In this document: positions 1-13,334 of the stretch, one piece after another
Layout: each line of letters begins with the position of its first letter
Position numbering within the stretch: position 1 is the stretch's first letter
Source: Pictodentalium vernedei
Taxonomy: Eukaryota > Mollusca > Scaphopoda > Dentaliida > Dentaliidae
NCBI GenBank assembly: GCA_031216915.1
Contig: CM062294.1
Span: 30,519,128-30,583,127 of the forward strand
Direction of reading: 5' to 3'
Length of the DNA stretch: 64,000 bases
Program-made: the position numbers and the translations under genes
Notes under the pieces: model-generated
What the model was told of the DNA's origin: nothing
Databases searched by the model: none
What the model saw: the letters and a program-made list of their open reading frames with translations, nothing else

Positions 1-2953
1 GACGTCACAAATATCATTACTATTGTCCTTTCCATAACCCCCCAATGGTAAATAAACTCTGTAATAATACAAAATCAAGAAAATATCTTTTAGTTTTCAG
101 CTCCCGATTACGTGTAATATATTTAACTTCGCCGTCGTTACGTTTCTGTGATTTTAGCTCGCTCGAAAATTATATGAACGAATTTTTTAATTCTCTATGG
201 GAATTTGTGTGTATTTTCGGAAGAGCGTCCATTTTGCAACAATGCACAAGTGACGTAACTGGGACCGTCCATTTGAGAACAGGTAAATTTGAATTTTCAC
301 GGCTTGCCTTTGCAGAAGGCGTGTTTTGACGAAGTTAGAATATCAGTTCGTCGTGATGATGGTTCAAAATAAAACTCAAGTCTTGTTCAAAACGCGTTAG
401 TGAATTAGTGAATAAATAAAATATACATGTATTGTAGTCGTGACGCAAATTATTTTATTAATACGTGCCGTACCAGTTTTCCAAATTTGTCATGTCTTGC
501 CGGCAACTGCCCTCAGTATGTTGCTACAGACCTGCATTTAGGCTTTGTTTGTGTGACAGTGACACGGGTACAGGCGAAAACAGCACCGTGTGAAATCCGG
601 TACCCGTTACTTTCGGTTTGGCACAGGAGTCCGGATTTCTTGGGTTTGGACTGCCCCCATCCAAATATGGCCTAAAAGACCTTGTTTTAATTTTTTACCT
701 TGGCACGTCCTTTGAATTCGCCCCCCCCCCCCCACACACACACAAGATTCTGATTTCTGCGTCAAATAATAAAGAAGGAGGTGTATCGTGAATCCGGGTT
801 GGATAGATTCCAGGGCCGAGGAAAGGGTGGGGTTGGGGGAGGGGTGTTGGTGCTTTTAATGTTTAGAAGTCACTGCTAAACAACAAGAAAACCATGAGAT
901 AGTTGGGAGGGGAGATGTATCCTCTCATTTTTAACTGCTCAATTTTCCACAATTTATTAGAGAACCATAGGCTAAATACTCGGTTTAGGCAGAATTTAAA
1001 TGAATTAATTTCGCCATCGGAATTGGTGCCGTTCTCGCCACAATTTGGTGCCGTTTTCGCTCACTCGGTTCCGTTTACTCCAGGTGCCGTTTTCACACGG
1101 TGCCGTTGTCGCTACAACCCGACACAAGTCCAGGTAACCAATTTTCTTTTAAGAAAGTACGGTATATAACTAATAGCACGAGAGAATTGGCATCTTCGAA
1201 TACAACCCTGACGAATACGTATAATCACTAGAAAGCTTATTGGAAAATTGTAGGGGAGGGGAGGGGGGCGTCACGAATACGTCACTTCGTGATCACGCTG
1301 CCCCCCCCCCCCCCCCGCCATTTCTCAGCAAGCACCTGATAAATCTTCTGAGGGAGAAATCACTAGGAAAAGTTGATAAGAGAATTTATATAATATTAAT
1401 CATATTTCGACTTCACTGATTATACCCAGCGCAGGCGTATATAGACCAACGGGCCAACTTTTTTTCCATGGCTGCGGGGGAGGGGGGGGGGGGGCTGGAA
1501 GATTTGCCCGAAAAGTAACTACGTGCGTAGCCCTGGTGTGGATGTTCGTGAGCGTGTCTTCTCCTACTGGTGGGATTAAGGGAACCCTCCCCGGGAACAT
1601 TTTTAAAAATCTGATCCGCTTGAGGGTTTCTAGAGAACCCAGATTACCTTTCGAACCTTGTAATTGGAAGAAAAGACGATCGCTTTTGTAGAGGTGCCTG
1701 GCTGAATGTGTTCGAGCGGTCTCGTCTGGTATCAGTCAACTGCAATAAAACATTATATGCTTCTCTGGATTCAGCTGGAGTAAATACGTGTAATGTAAGG
1801 CCTGTGTGCCCATAGCATTAGAGGATCGAACCCTACAGATGGATGAGGCTTTAACACTATTCACGTGGGTCGATATACTATTAATAACAGTTTGGCTGGC
1901 CGCTGATTTGCCGTGGTTCTCAGTTGAGAAGGTTTTGGTTACCCATGTGCTTCCAACTGCCTCCCGATTCCCACGCTTCTTTCCTCCCAATACAGAGACG
2001 AACTGCTTGAAGACACTCTGTACCCCATTCTTCACAATCCCTCCAATAAGCATACTAACCATCGCATTTGTGTCATCCACTAACCACGTCCTTTATTCTC
2101 CCATCCCACGTCCTCGTTATACTACTCCCAGTGAATTTTGATCTAGAAGATTGAGATTTTGGACTTCCCAATAAAATGTATTCCAAGGTCACCACTTCGC
2201 CCAAGTTACACATTTGGCTCTCCTTTTCCACCGTCTTTCCCAATTCCCCCTAATCTCCAGTGATCGCGACCTCAGCTTGAACAACAGTGACCACCCCCCC
2301 CCCCCCCCCCTTACAATGGTGCCATTGTCAAGGTACTCTTCAAAACCTGTCTTCTCTTTGTCACGCAGGCCACACAAAGACCTCTTTCTTTTGACCTACT
2401 CTCGTCAATTTTGGTTACAATCCCCATGACTCTTTCTCTAACGGTTTTTTTTTACCTTTGATTGTCTCTATTTCTGAGTTCGATACATCGTTTGGATAAA
2501 TCCCTACAAACATACACCATTACTGCAGTTAATTATAACGAAATTTTTAAAACCCTAAGCTATGAATTAATATCTCGACTGTCTAATATTTCTACATACC
2601 TGTGTTACTTCCACTGGGTCCAGTGGCGGCTCAAAGGAGTCTCCCCTCTGGATATACTTTAGCAAGGGGCGTCATATATGCCCAACACCTAAGATGGGAT
2701 GCTAATAGAATTATGGATGGCGGCGGGGAGTATCCCCGGGAAAATTGGAAAAAAAATTTCAATCCCCGAGGGCTTTTTGGCCACTAAATAAACTATGTTC
2801 CCATTCAGTCTGCAACATTTTTCAGTGGGTAGGGAGATAGTGTGACATTTTATATAATAAAATCAATCAGTAACTGGAGCTTTCGGCCACTTGGCCTTAT
2901 TTGCCACATTGTGGGGACCTAGTGAGGAGACCTAAGAAGTGATGTCACAGTAA
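1..2953. other. Non-coding stretch, no gene recognised
   Basis: No open frame here resembles a known protein; all are short and lack coding signatures. Visible structure is homopolymer tracts: C at 721-733 followed by a short CA repeat, C at 1301-1316, G at 1482-1494 and C at 2295-2310. A segment at about 2621 begins with a string reminiscent of hAT terminal repeats, but no matching right end was found. Confidence 0.6.
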
Positions 2954-3985
2954 TGTGACCCAATTTAACTCATGTTAGATTGTCATGGTAGCCCGCGGAA
3001 GTGGCCATCTTGTGACGTCATCTCCATAGTGACACGTGGTCTTAGTGCGCATGCACAGAGCGTGTTGTTAAGGTGATAGTACTTTTGTCGGACATTTTTG
3101 TCTGACGGAGGCCGCCATCTTGGTTTCTAAGGTAGCACGTGGTTGCTATGAGCCTGAATGGCCTACACCAAGACGGGGGTATGTGCGGAGGGTTTGTTCG
3201 TTTGAATAGGAGTAAATCTGATTACCCAGAAAGACCCACCAATCCATCCAAACCACCCAAAACGACTATTTGATATGGATTCCCCACGAATCCTTCTTTT
3301 TTCAGTAACAGGTACGTTCCTTTGTATAAGAGTAGTTTTACTTTGTAGAATTACCACAAACAAGCCGGCAATCCCTCCAAATCACCAAAATGCGCCCTAA
3401 ACAACCGTAACGGACTTGTACTCCCCATCTAGGGTTTTTAGTAGTAGCACGTAGTGCTATAGGATCGAGAGTATGTTCTATTACACTAAAGTACTGGTCC
3501 AGATTTTCCAAGAACCCTATTTTTGTGCCTATTACAGGTACTACTCTAACACTAGCAGTATGTCTAGCCCAAACTAGCTCTAGTTCGTTCCCTCGTCCAA
3601 GTCTTATAATCACCAGTGCTTGGTTTCCCATAACATGTATGCAGAGTTATCTTCAGTGTGTATAACGAAAGCCTATATGATTCTTATAGCCACGAATCCA
3701 TCGAAGAGATACTGAAAAGTCATTGCTCAAGCGACTCGAATCCCATCGAGCAAATGAGCTATAGAACAATTGCTCGTTCGAGTGACTCGAACATACTTTC
3801 TTCGACTCATTTAGGCATTTGAGGAAAATCAGTATACAAAATGCCCGACGGAACAGCGTATCACCCTATCAACACGAGCTGCGCATGCGCACTAAGACCA
3901 CGTATCACTATGAAATGACGCCACAAGATGACCGCTGACGCGGACTAGCACATCAACCAAACTTGACGTAGCTGGGTCACGTGAC
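2954..3985. repeat. Inverted-repeat (foldback) element remnant
   Basis: A left arm at about 2954-3097 and a right arm at about 3837-3985 are imperfect reverse complements. They share blocks such as CATCTTGTGACGTCAT (right arm CATCTTGTGGCGTCAT) and CGTGGTCTTAGTGCGCATGC, then diverge towards the centre. The roughly 740-bp interior has no coding potential that I recognise. A third, related arm lies at about 15040-15115, so this is a dispersed family. It is probably a non-autonomous foldback DNA transposon; exact ends and target duplication were not resolved. Confidence 0.6.
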
Positions 3986-4043
3986 TAACTTGGCGTAACC
4001 GGGTCACGTGACTATGACGTCCTTCGTAGGTTTCCCATTAAGG

Positions 4044-6372
4044 CCCCCCCCCCCCCCCCCCATGTGGCACGATCTCCACATCTAGTACTGATGATGTTAC
4101 ATAAATGCACAGTACATCATGCAGGTAGACTTTCAGAAATACAGTTAACATTAGCGTCCTGCGTGATGAAGTTTATATTTTTTATAATTGTTGATAAAGA
4201 CGAAGTGACCGAACACCCAAGACATCAATCACTTCTATTACACGTGGAACGACAGTCCCCCACCTTCCCAACACTTAATTATAAATTTGATAATTTTTTT
4301 CCCACGGGGCGCCTGAAGCTTAAGCGCGCACACTGATAATATGGTAAATTTTCAAGATACGATCCCGTCAGACATGCATTCACTGTCATAGCATGAAACA
4401 TCAGTGATGCAACAAATCCCGAAACCCAAACTAAATGCCAAATGACACTTCACTATTAATTCTATTATCATATGATACTTGTTAAACATATATTGGCCTA
4501 TACAACAGAACCAATTGTCGCAAATGTGAGTAGAGTTTTACGTTGTAATACCATCACGCTGATTGTATCATCAAAATTATTGTGATGTGTATCGTAAAAA
4601 TTACGACAGATTTGATGGCCGGCGAAAAGACTGGACATGATCAGTCATTGATGGTTGACTTTTTGTGTGATATCTTCCTTGCCTTTAGCATTGCAAAATC
4701 TTCAGTCTACAGTGTCCACGTCAAGTCGTTTAATTCCCGATGACCCAATAGCTGTCATCGCGCGGCCGCCTAATCTGTCGCGGCACACAGTGGATCTGAC
4801 ATCGGTTTTTATAAGAATGAGGAACCTCTATTATTAAATATAGATACTCTCAACAGGTATCAGGGAACTAAAAATATGAATTAGAGTTACCCGCCTTGAA
4901 AGATTGCACTCGGAAATGATGCAATTGTTACGGAATTTAGTAAAAAGTCTATCGATCTGCGATCGTAAATTCTGACTCCAAGCGTTGTGATTACTGAGAG
5001 AACTACGGAGCCCCACCAACCGCGAAGTCCCATCAGCCCGTGGCGTTTTGTGATTCCTTACCAGACGATATCAGACACAGGCTCCAGATTCTGGGTTCAG
5101 GTTGGTTACCTCACGAGCTAGTCGTGTTCAGCACAACGAAGACCAGTTTACCAGTTATCTACGATTTTTATTAACAAATAAAACTCAACTGCCAAACGTT
5201 TTCTCTTGTATAAAGTAAAATTCACAATGTTCAGTCAAAGTTCATACCTTATAGAAACAGTGGCGGCATCCATCTTTCTTCTTGTAGGTAGGTACTTGCT
5301 CGTCGGGAGCCCAGAGACAACTTCCCAAACATCCAGGAATCGGTGCTAAAATCCACTAGATTTTTTATGCCGAACCCGATCACGCGACTACCAGTCAGCG
5401 GAATAGTTAGGGAAAGTTCCCGTGACGTGGCAGTCACCATTGTTAGACGCTTGTACTGCCATGCAGACTGTCGGCAATCTGCATGCAATCTATCGAGTGG
5501 TTGTTCCACAAACACATTCCACCAGGGGTTCTGTTGACCGGGGGAATTGTGTGATAGAATTTACAGTTCTGCAACTTTAGCATTATGTGATGCCCGTTTG
5601 TTCTGGGAGTGTGATTTATGGGTTGATGACAGCTACGACAGTTCAAATAGTACCAATTCGGAGATTTCCGCCCGTGATATTTATCAACTAAAACTCGACT
5701 ACCGGCGTTATCTCTGATCAGCTCTTCCACCGAGTGTAGGTCAGTCTGTCGAGTGTAAGTCGGAGTATTTCTTATTAGTTTCTAAAAATCTACGAATATC
5801 GGCTCTGAGGAAAATTAACAGCAATAATATGAGTCCCATTCAAACTAATAGAAAATTGTCCTGTTATTTCTGTAATTTCCATGGAAGAACTATAGCTCTT
5901 CTTTCGAGCTTGCTTAACTTCTGTGGGCCAACTTCGCAACACAATCTCTAAAAATAAACAGCCTTTGGAAAATATATTGTTTCAATAAAGGTTTGAAACG
6001 TTCTATTGACATCTTGCACTATTGTTGAATATGCCTGATGAAAAGAGGGTGATTTGATGACTCTTAGACCTAAAAAATACAATTTACTTTTTGTGTGTTT
6101 TTGTAGGGAATTGCCTGAAAAATGCACGTGACCGGTACTTCCTTTCGTGTCAGTTTTTCTCTCTTATTTGTTGCATGACCCCTGTTCTCGGGTGAGAAAA
6201 AATTGTCTGAAGGGCTATACTTGACAAAGATATTTGAATGGCAAAATTAAAGTGGTGCGATCATATTTTTTCGCCTGAACTTTACAATTGTCGCATGTGG
6301 GAAAATATTTAGTTCCGTGATACCTGTAACTTTGTTTCACTCTCGAATTCAAATTCAAAACTTGGGCATATT
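4044..6372. other. Non-coding stretch, no gene recognised
   Basis: The stretch begins with a C tract at 4044-4061. A small hairpin lies near 5459-5487, with CATGCAGA pairing with TCTGCATG. No protein, RNA gene or recognised mobile element is visible in the remainder. Confidence 0.6.
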
Positions 6373-6415
6373 GGTCTGTACGGTGGCTGATTTAGGCCAC
6401 TCTCAATACTTTTTT

Positions 6416-6556
6416 ATCTCGAGATAATATCTCAAGATCTCGAGAAACTATTTCAAGATCTCGAGATAATATTTCAAGATCTCGAGATAATATCTCAAGA
6501 TCTCGAGAAACTATCTCAAGATCTCGAGGTAATATCTCAAGATCTCGAGATAAGCA
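6416..6556. repeat. Palindromic minisatellite, left end of foldback element
   Basis: Tandem, self-complementary units of about 20-27 bp are built from AAGATCTCGAG and ATAATATCTC blocks. The tract sits just inside the left terminus of the 4.8-kb foldback element and mirrors the longer tract at its right end. Confidence 0.8.
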
Positions 6557-8622
6557 TAATCGGCGTCACCCTTTGATCATTAGCATGAATTCACTCAAAC
6601 TGTTTATTCACTTGTCGCATCTTTTCCGACTGCAACATATTCGTGCCCCCCCCCCCCCCCCCACCCCCAACCCCATGACAATTACACGAATCCACACCTG
6701 CCACTCAGAAAACTTATCAACCAATCACCTTGTTGAAGTTATGACAGCCCACCAAATCTCATTCCAGCACTAATATAAACCGAGTCCCGTCATCCGCACT
6801 TGCACTTGTCTTGTACCCACTCCAATCCCAAAGTGTCAATCCAGCACCCGGTACCTCCCAGTACCTACTGTAGTGCCCTTTACCCCAAAAACACAACGTT
6901 TTCTCACTACTTTACAAGATGAAACGTCTGTGTCTGTCTTACACTCCAAATCCAAAGTGTTGATCCAGTATCCGGTACCTCCTAGTGCATACTGAGGTGT
7001 TTTTTACCTTAAAACTCAACATTTTCTCATTTCTTTTCCTCCCAGCCCCATGCTGATTGTAGTGATGTTTACCCTAAAACACAAAGTTTACTCTCTACTT
7101 TAGAAGACACACACCCATAAATATGAAATATTTCCTTCCAGCTCCACATTGAATGGAATGATTTTTACCACAACTCACAAAGTTTACTCACTACATTACA
7201 AGACACAGACCCCGAAAATACCAAATAGCTCCCTCATCCCCACGCGGAAAGATTTCATCCCCACTCCCTTGGTTGATTTTTCACCCACTATCCACTTTGT
7301 TGACGGAGACATACGGCATAAGTTTAACCCCATTTCCGCGTCCATTTTGACCGAGCAAATCTCAAGTAATTCGACGGTGCTACCCGATGTATAATAACCC
7401 TACATCAGCGACAGCTATAAACCTACCCGAGGATTCCCTTTCCTCTCGTTGGTTTGAAAAGTCTGGATTAGGCGTAACTAGTTACCTCCTGCGGATACTG
7501 CTTCCGTACGAGTGATTAAGGACCTCGCGTATTACCAACGTCAGCGTTAGAAAAGGGCTTGCCTAGTATAAGGCTGCAGATGCTAGACAAAACCGTGATT
7601 TTATGGTCATTACCCAGCAATGTCCTGACACCCAGGAGCCGTTCTCACAATTACACACCCAAATTGAAACCCATAACATTGAGCCCAAGAGGCGAATAAA
7701 ATCCCCCTCCTGTGAATCCCAAACATGTCAGGATGGGCATGACTAACATTGTTTCCACACAAAACCCAGTGACATGTAGTAATGAAAAGATTGACCTGTC
7801 GCCCTACAAGTCTCAGCAGTCCATACACATTTCACACTCCTCCAGGGACATACCGGAAAGTGACAACTCCAATGGTGATGTATACAGTCCCGCGCATATA
7901 TAGAAGGACAACTTGAACCCGATTCACATCAACGTCGTTTACTGCCACCCTTAACCAGCTGCAACATGGTACCCTCAATTAACCAAACGATCCTCTTTGA
8001 TCACATACTCTCACTCGCTCACATGAGAACCCCCCCCCCCCCCCCACACACCCCCAGCACTTGTGACCCCTACCACCAACGTCAACTCATGAACCGACAG
8101 TAATACAGGACATCCTGTCCCATAAGATTGATTGGTCCCCTATGTTCTCACCGGCTGAAACCCATTCCAATCTGAGAAACCTTAATTTCGCCATCCATGA
8201 GAGCATAGTTCCACCAGGACCACGCACAACAGACCACTCCCTCTTAACCCACAAGATGACACAGGCACACACCCAATTTATGAGAGCAATATCTTGCCCA
8301 ACCAAACCCCGATAGCGCATCACACCATTGATTTGTCTTCCGACAATACCCAACTAAGAATACACTTTTCATACTCCTTCATTGGGACTCCCAACAATAT
8401 CCCTCAAAACGACACTGCGAACCACTCTGCAATGATAGTCGAAACTCAAACCTTGTGAACATACCGCCCGGTTTGACCTATCGCTGCTATAGCCCCAAAA
8501 AATGTTTGACCCAATTTGCGGTCCTCCCAAATGAGCGAAAGTGTCTCTCCCGCCAAACAGTGACCCCCGCAATGTTGTGTTGGAAATATGTTCCCGCGAC
8601 ATTTGAAACAACAAGTAGCACC

Positions 8623-8681
8623 CCACTTTCTATTTTGCTATTCCAGCTTCATGGGGCCGGGTGTAGCAAAATAGAAAGTGG
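8623..8681. repeat. Perfect 18-bp stem hairpin in foldback loop
   Basis: CCACTTTCTATTTTGCTA at 8623-8640 is exactly reverse-complemented at 8664-8681 across a 23-nt loop. It lies in the central, unpaired part of the larger foldback element, and could be a nested smaller palindromic element. Confidence 0.75.
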
Positions 8682-8863
8682 AAACATTGGGGGACCTATT
8701 AATCTTATGGGACGGGATGTCCTGTATTACTGTCGGTTCATGAGTTGACGTTGGGGGTGGGGGTCACAAGTACTGGGGTGCGGTGAGGGGTTTTCCTGTG
8801 AGCGGGTGAGAGTATGTGATCACGGAGGATCGTACGGTTTAAGAACATAGGGGACCAATCAAT

Positions 8864-9219
8864 TTATTTATGTATTTATTTGTGGTTGTTTAAGGTCACA
8901 TATTTCTGCAAAATGGCGAATCATGACCATGGCAGTTTTACGGATGGAGGAAGCCGTAGTACCCGGAGAGAACCACCGAGCAACGGCGAGGAACTGTCAG
9001 CTCCCCAGCATACTAACTCCACACAAGCAGGGTAGCATTGGTTGAAGACAGGATGCCACCATCGACGTACATTACGCCTTTAGTACACAACGCCACCGTG
9101 CCCCCACGTAGGCTGTGAGGGTGAAGTGTCTTGCCCAAGGACACAACGCGGTTGCCGAACCAACGACCTCTCGGCTTGTAGCTTGCACCTATACCTACTC
9201 AGCCACGGCTCACCCATGT
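8864..9219 (-). mobile_element. tRNA-derived SINE, minus strand
   Basis: Read on the minus strand, the sequence starts with a tRNA-like head containing TGGCTGAGTAGG (A-box-like) and a degenerate B box. A central domain containing CCTTGGGCAAGACACTTCACC follows, and the copy ends in an A/T-rich AAATA-type tail. It is homologous along its length to the copy at 13335-13697. CCAATCAAT (8855-8863) and CCAATTAAT (9220-9228) flank it as an imperfect target duplication. It interrupts the right arm of the foldback element, so it inserted after that element formed. Confidence 0.75.
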
Positions 9220-10898
9220 CCAATTAATCTTATGATACGGGATGTTCTGTATTACATTCGGTTCATGAGTTGATGTTGAAGGTGTGTGGTGTGGGGGGGG
9301 GGGGGGGTGGGTGGGGGGGGGGTTACAAGTGCGGGGGGGTTCTGCGTGACCGGGTGAGAGTATGGGATCATGGAGGAACGTATTGTTAATTGGGATGCCA
9401 TGTTGTAGCTGGTTAAGAGTGGCAGTAAATGACGTTGAGGGGGCTTCATTTTGTTCGGAGATACTGGGAATCGGGTTCACGTTGTCCGTATTTATATGCG
9501 TGGCACTGGATACTTCACTGTTGGAGTTGTCACTTTCGGATAAGTGTGAAAGGTGTATGGACCATTGAGACTTGTCGGGGGGAAGGTCAATCTTTTCATT
9601 ACTACATGTAATTGGGCTTTGTGTGGAAACAATATTAGACATGCCCATCCTGCCACGTTTGAGATTCACCGGGGACAGTGGGGGGGGGGGGGGCGGGGGG
9701 GAGGGGGGGATTCCATTCGCCTCGTGGGCTCGGGGTTATGGGTTTCAATTTGGTTCTGGGGGTCAGGAGATTGCTGAGTATTGGCTATGAATTCACGATT
9801 TTGTCTAGCCATCTGCAGCCTTGTACTGGGCAAGCCCTTTTCTAAAACTGACGTTGGTAATACGTGAGGGCCTTAATCACTCGTCCGGAAGAAGTATCCA
9901 CAGGGGGTAACTAGTTATGCCTAATCCAGACTATTCAAACCAACGAGAGGAAAGGGAATCCGATGGTATGTCTACAGCTGTCGCTGTTGTAAGGTTATTA
10001 TATATCGAGTAGCACCATCGATTTGCTCGATCAAAATGGACGCGCGGATGGGGTTAAAGTTAGACTGTATGACGGGTCCGTGGAATAACAGCGTGTCAAG
10101 AGACAACGTGTCTCAGTCACCAAAGTGGAAAGTAGATGAAAAATCCACCAAGGGAGTGGGTGATTGATTTCACTGCGGGAATGAAACCTTTCAGCGAGGA
10201 GCTGGACGGGGGTGGGGGGGGGGGGGGGGGGGCTATTTGGTATTTACGGGTCTGTGTCTTGCAAAGTAGTGAGTACACTTTGTGAGTTGTGGTAAAAAAT
10301 CTCTTCATTGACTGTGGAGCTGGAAAGAAATATTTGGTATTTATGGGTATGTGTCTTGTAAAGTAGTGAGTAAATTTTGTGTTTAGGGTGCAAATCACTA
10401 CAATCAGCATGGGGCTGGAAGGAAAAGATGTGAGAAAACGTTGAGTTTTAGGGTAAAAACACTACAGTATGCACTAGGAGATACTGGATCAACACTTTGG
10501 ATTTGGAGTGTCAGGCAGACACAAACTTTTCATCTTGCAAAGTAGTGAGAAAACGTTGTGTTTTAGGGTAAAAGGCACTTCAGTAGGTACTGGGAGGTAA
10601 CCGGGTGCTGGGTTGACACTTTGGGATTGAAGTGGGAACATGACACAAGCAAGTGCAAGCTCGGATGACGGGGCTCGGTTTATATTAGAGCTGGATTTGG
10701 TGGGCTCTCATAACTAATACGCAACGAAGTGGTTGGTTGATAAGTTATTCACTTTTCTGAGGGACAGGAGTTGATTCGTGTAATTGTCATGGGAGTCATG
10801 AATATGTTGCAGTCGGAAAGATGCGACAAGTAAATAAACAGTTTGTGTGGCAGCAGTGAATTCATGCTAATGATCAAAGGATGACACCGATTATATAT

Positions 10899-11168
10899 GC
10901 TTATCTCGAGATATTATATCGAGATCACGAGATATTATCTCGAGATCTTGAGAGATATTACCTCGAGATCTCGAGATAGTTTCTCGAGATCTTGAGATAT
11001 TATCTCGAGATCTCGAGATATTATCTCGAGATCTTGAGATATTATCTCGAGATCTTGAGATATTATCTCGAGATCTTGAGATAGTTTCTCGAGATCTTGA
11101 GATATTTTCTCGAGATCTCGAAATAGTTTCTCGAGATCTCGAGAGTATTATCTCGAGATCTCGAGATA
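10899..11168. repeat. Palindromic minisatellite, right end of foldback element
   Basis: About ten or more units of a 27-bp-class repeat are made of ATCTCGAGAT and ATTATCTCGAGATCTTG-type blocks. This is the inverted, expanded counterpart of 6416-6556. The minus-strand open frame across it is only the translation of the repeat. Confidence 0.8.
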
Positions 11169-11212
11169 AAAAAAAATATTGAGGATGGTCTAAATCAGCC
11201 ACCGCAGGTCTG

Positions 11213-13321
11213 CGTCACGAAAGCGCGTTAGATCTGGGGTCCGGTGTGTTATTTTTTACCGGAAGCGTTATGTCAGAGAGAAAAACTGATTTAGGAACTC
11301 ATTGACATCGGTGCGGTTGCGTACGAAACTGAATTTGCTGCCGCGAATCCAATCGGCATCGGACAGAAAATGTCGGTGTTCGGCGTCCGAACGATGAGGC
11401 TCGTAGGCCCATATAAAAAACAGTCCGCCTTCTTTTTGGCATACTTCCTTTTCTTCTCTCAATTGTTTTACCGTTTCACTTCTTTTTTTTTGGGGGGGGG
11501 GGGGCTGAAACCCACTCAAACAGACCACTCCCAATAGGTGGAGCAAAATATTCTCCGCCTCGCGAGTTCCAAACTTTCGGTTTCTGTATTTTCCACTTAT
11601 GACGACTTATCCACTGTGAGTTAATGGGTATACTAAGTAAAATAGATTAGAATATTTGCCTCCTCATCTGTTCGTTTCAGGCATAGTGGATAGAATTTGG
11701 CGCAGATTGAACAAAATTTGAGAAACACTGGTGCTCAATTTGAAATAACTTTTAAAACTCAACTTAGACTAGAGAAGGAGGTGGGGTTTGCAAATAAAAA
11801 ATATAGATACTAAGCTGAAAAAAAGTTGTTTTAGACAACCCCTACCTCCGATCCAAACTTTGCCCCTCTTGAATTTACTTCCCACCTCCTGCACAGGATG
11901 TAATTTTGTCTGTTTGCGTTGCATTCCAAGAGGTATTTCACGATTTCTACCCATAGTATGTGAAGGTTCCAGCTGTTAGTCAAATAGTGATTTCGAATTC
12001 GAAATTTCTAGAAGTTGATTTTATTTTTTTTTTTTGTGGGGGGGGGGGGGGGGGGGGGGCACTCCCGCGACAACGAACGCGCACGTCATCGAGAAACGTG
12101 ACGTTTTACGACATACATGTAACAATGATTATAGCTGAATTCCCTGTGACCAAGAGGGGTGGCACCCCCCCCCTCCTCCCCTCGTCTCATGCGCGCATGG
12201 TTCTTGGAACAAATTCAAATGACCTCCTGTTAATTAATGATATGTGTTAGTTCTGGTGTAGCCGTTTAACTTTCTCCCTACATTTCACCCCCACCCGATA
12301 GGATAAAATTTCGTGTGTTTCCCCTTTCTAAATATAAAAAACATTTGCTTTTAAAAAGCTTATTTCTGGCTCCCAAAATTGGTGGAAGATGAAAAGACAC
12401 ACGCAGGCCATGGACGGAATATCTCAACCCTGCCTCCGCTATGTGACTTTGCATTCGATTTATATATTCTTTTTATCTTCATATTTGAAAATTTTGTTTG
12501 TAAAGTTAAAACTTTCAGCTATAACTGAGACGTTGTAACTTTTCCTCTTAGTAATGTAGAAGAGAGATAATCCACGCACCCTGAAAACTACTTACGGTAA
12601 GTTGTACAAGCCTAAAATTAACCTACCCTCGCGAAGTATGTTACAATATTTTTTCTAACGATTATTTGAATGGTATTAAAGGCCGACGACCCAAAACATA
12701 TGTAAAAAACGAACGCGAATTACTTTGGCGAAGTCCAAGTTTCAATGTTATTGAACTGGTTCGGACGGGTGGGGGAGGGGAGGGGGTCGAAACATGACAC
12801 GTCCTGAATAGCCATGTTAATCTTTTAAAATTTAGTTCAAGTTTATATGCTCTGCCCAGACTTCAAAGAGCATGGGCTATAAATTCACTGGCAGAGAAAA
12901 ATTGGAACGTGTGTCTATATGTCACTTGGAGAGGTTGGAGTGCTTTTTTGTGAGCATCGTGTACACAGTCAGTGATGCCAGATCGAGGATCTTGCCTCCA
13001 GCTATCTCAACCCCATACTGTCTTGAATCTGTTTCCTTGCAAGACAACATATATGCGATAAACCAAAGATGGTTAGCCCATTTCCCCAATCTTGATTTCA
13101 ATGCGATTCGCTTGACTTAATTATATTCTACGCAGTTCAAGGGCAGGACAGTGCCGGAGTGGACTTCAGGTGGTGGAGGTGTGTGTGTGTGGGGGGGGGG
13201 GGGGGGGGGTTTGTTTTAGGTTTCATGTGGTTAATTTGGCGAAATGGAAGTGAAAGCAGGTATTCTGACAGCAACATACTTTAGAGCTTGATTTTTCGAT
13301 AAGTAATCCGCGTTGGATGCA
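11213..13321. other. Non-coding stretch, no gene recognised
   Basis: It contains a T-run and G-run near 11485-11504, a T-run followed by a 22-nt G tract at 12038-12059, and a GT/G tract at about 13180-13209. Small open frames have no recognisable similarity. I see no RNA gene. Confidence 0.6.
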
Positions 13322-13334
13322 AAAAACGTTACAT

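Larger units (their letters stand above)
6379..11206. mobile_element. Large foldback DNA transposon with long inverted arms
   Basis: The two ends are inverted copies, starting T(A/G)CGGTGGCTGATTTAG at 6379 and ending with its complement at 11206. The matching hexamer GGTCTG lies directly outside both ends (6373-6378 and 11207-11212) and is a putative target-site duplication. From each end inward come a palindromic CTCGAG/GATCT minisatellite, then unique arm sequence that can be followed for about 1.7 kb as reverse complement (for example 6561-6770 against 10690-10880). The centre (about 8141-8690) forms the loop. A roughly 200-bp arm piece is duplicated in the right arm (8690-8860 and 9220-9420), and a SINE has inserted between the copies. 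No transposase is visible, so the element looks non-autonomous. Confidence 0.7.

Noticed and set aside
2621-2790. hAT transposon terminus
   Set aside because: A CAGTGGCGG-type start is visible, but no matching inverted end or 8-bp duplication was found.
9252-9449. Small proline-rich frames near the G tracts
   Set aside because: They are created by poly-C/poly-G runs in the foldback arm.
10891-11202. 103-residue minus-strand frame of repeated SRSRE/NISRSRD
   Set aside because: It is a translation of the palindromic minisatellite; RS-like content is a by-product of the repeat.
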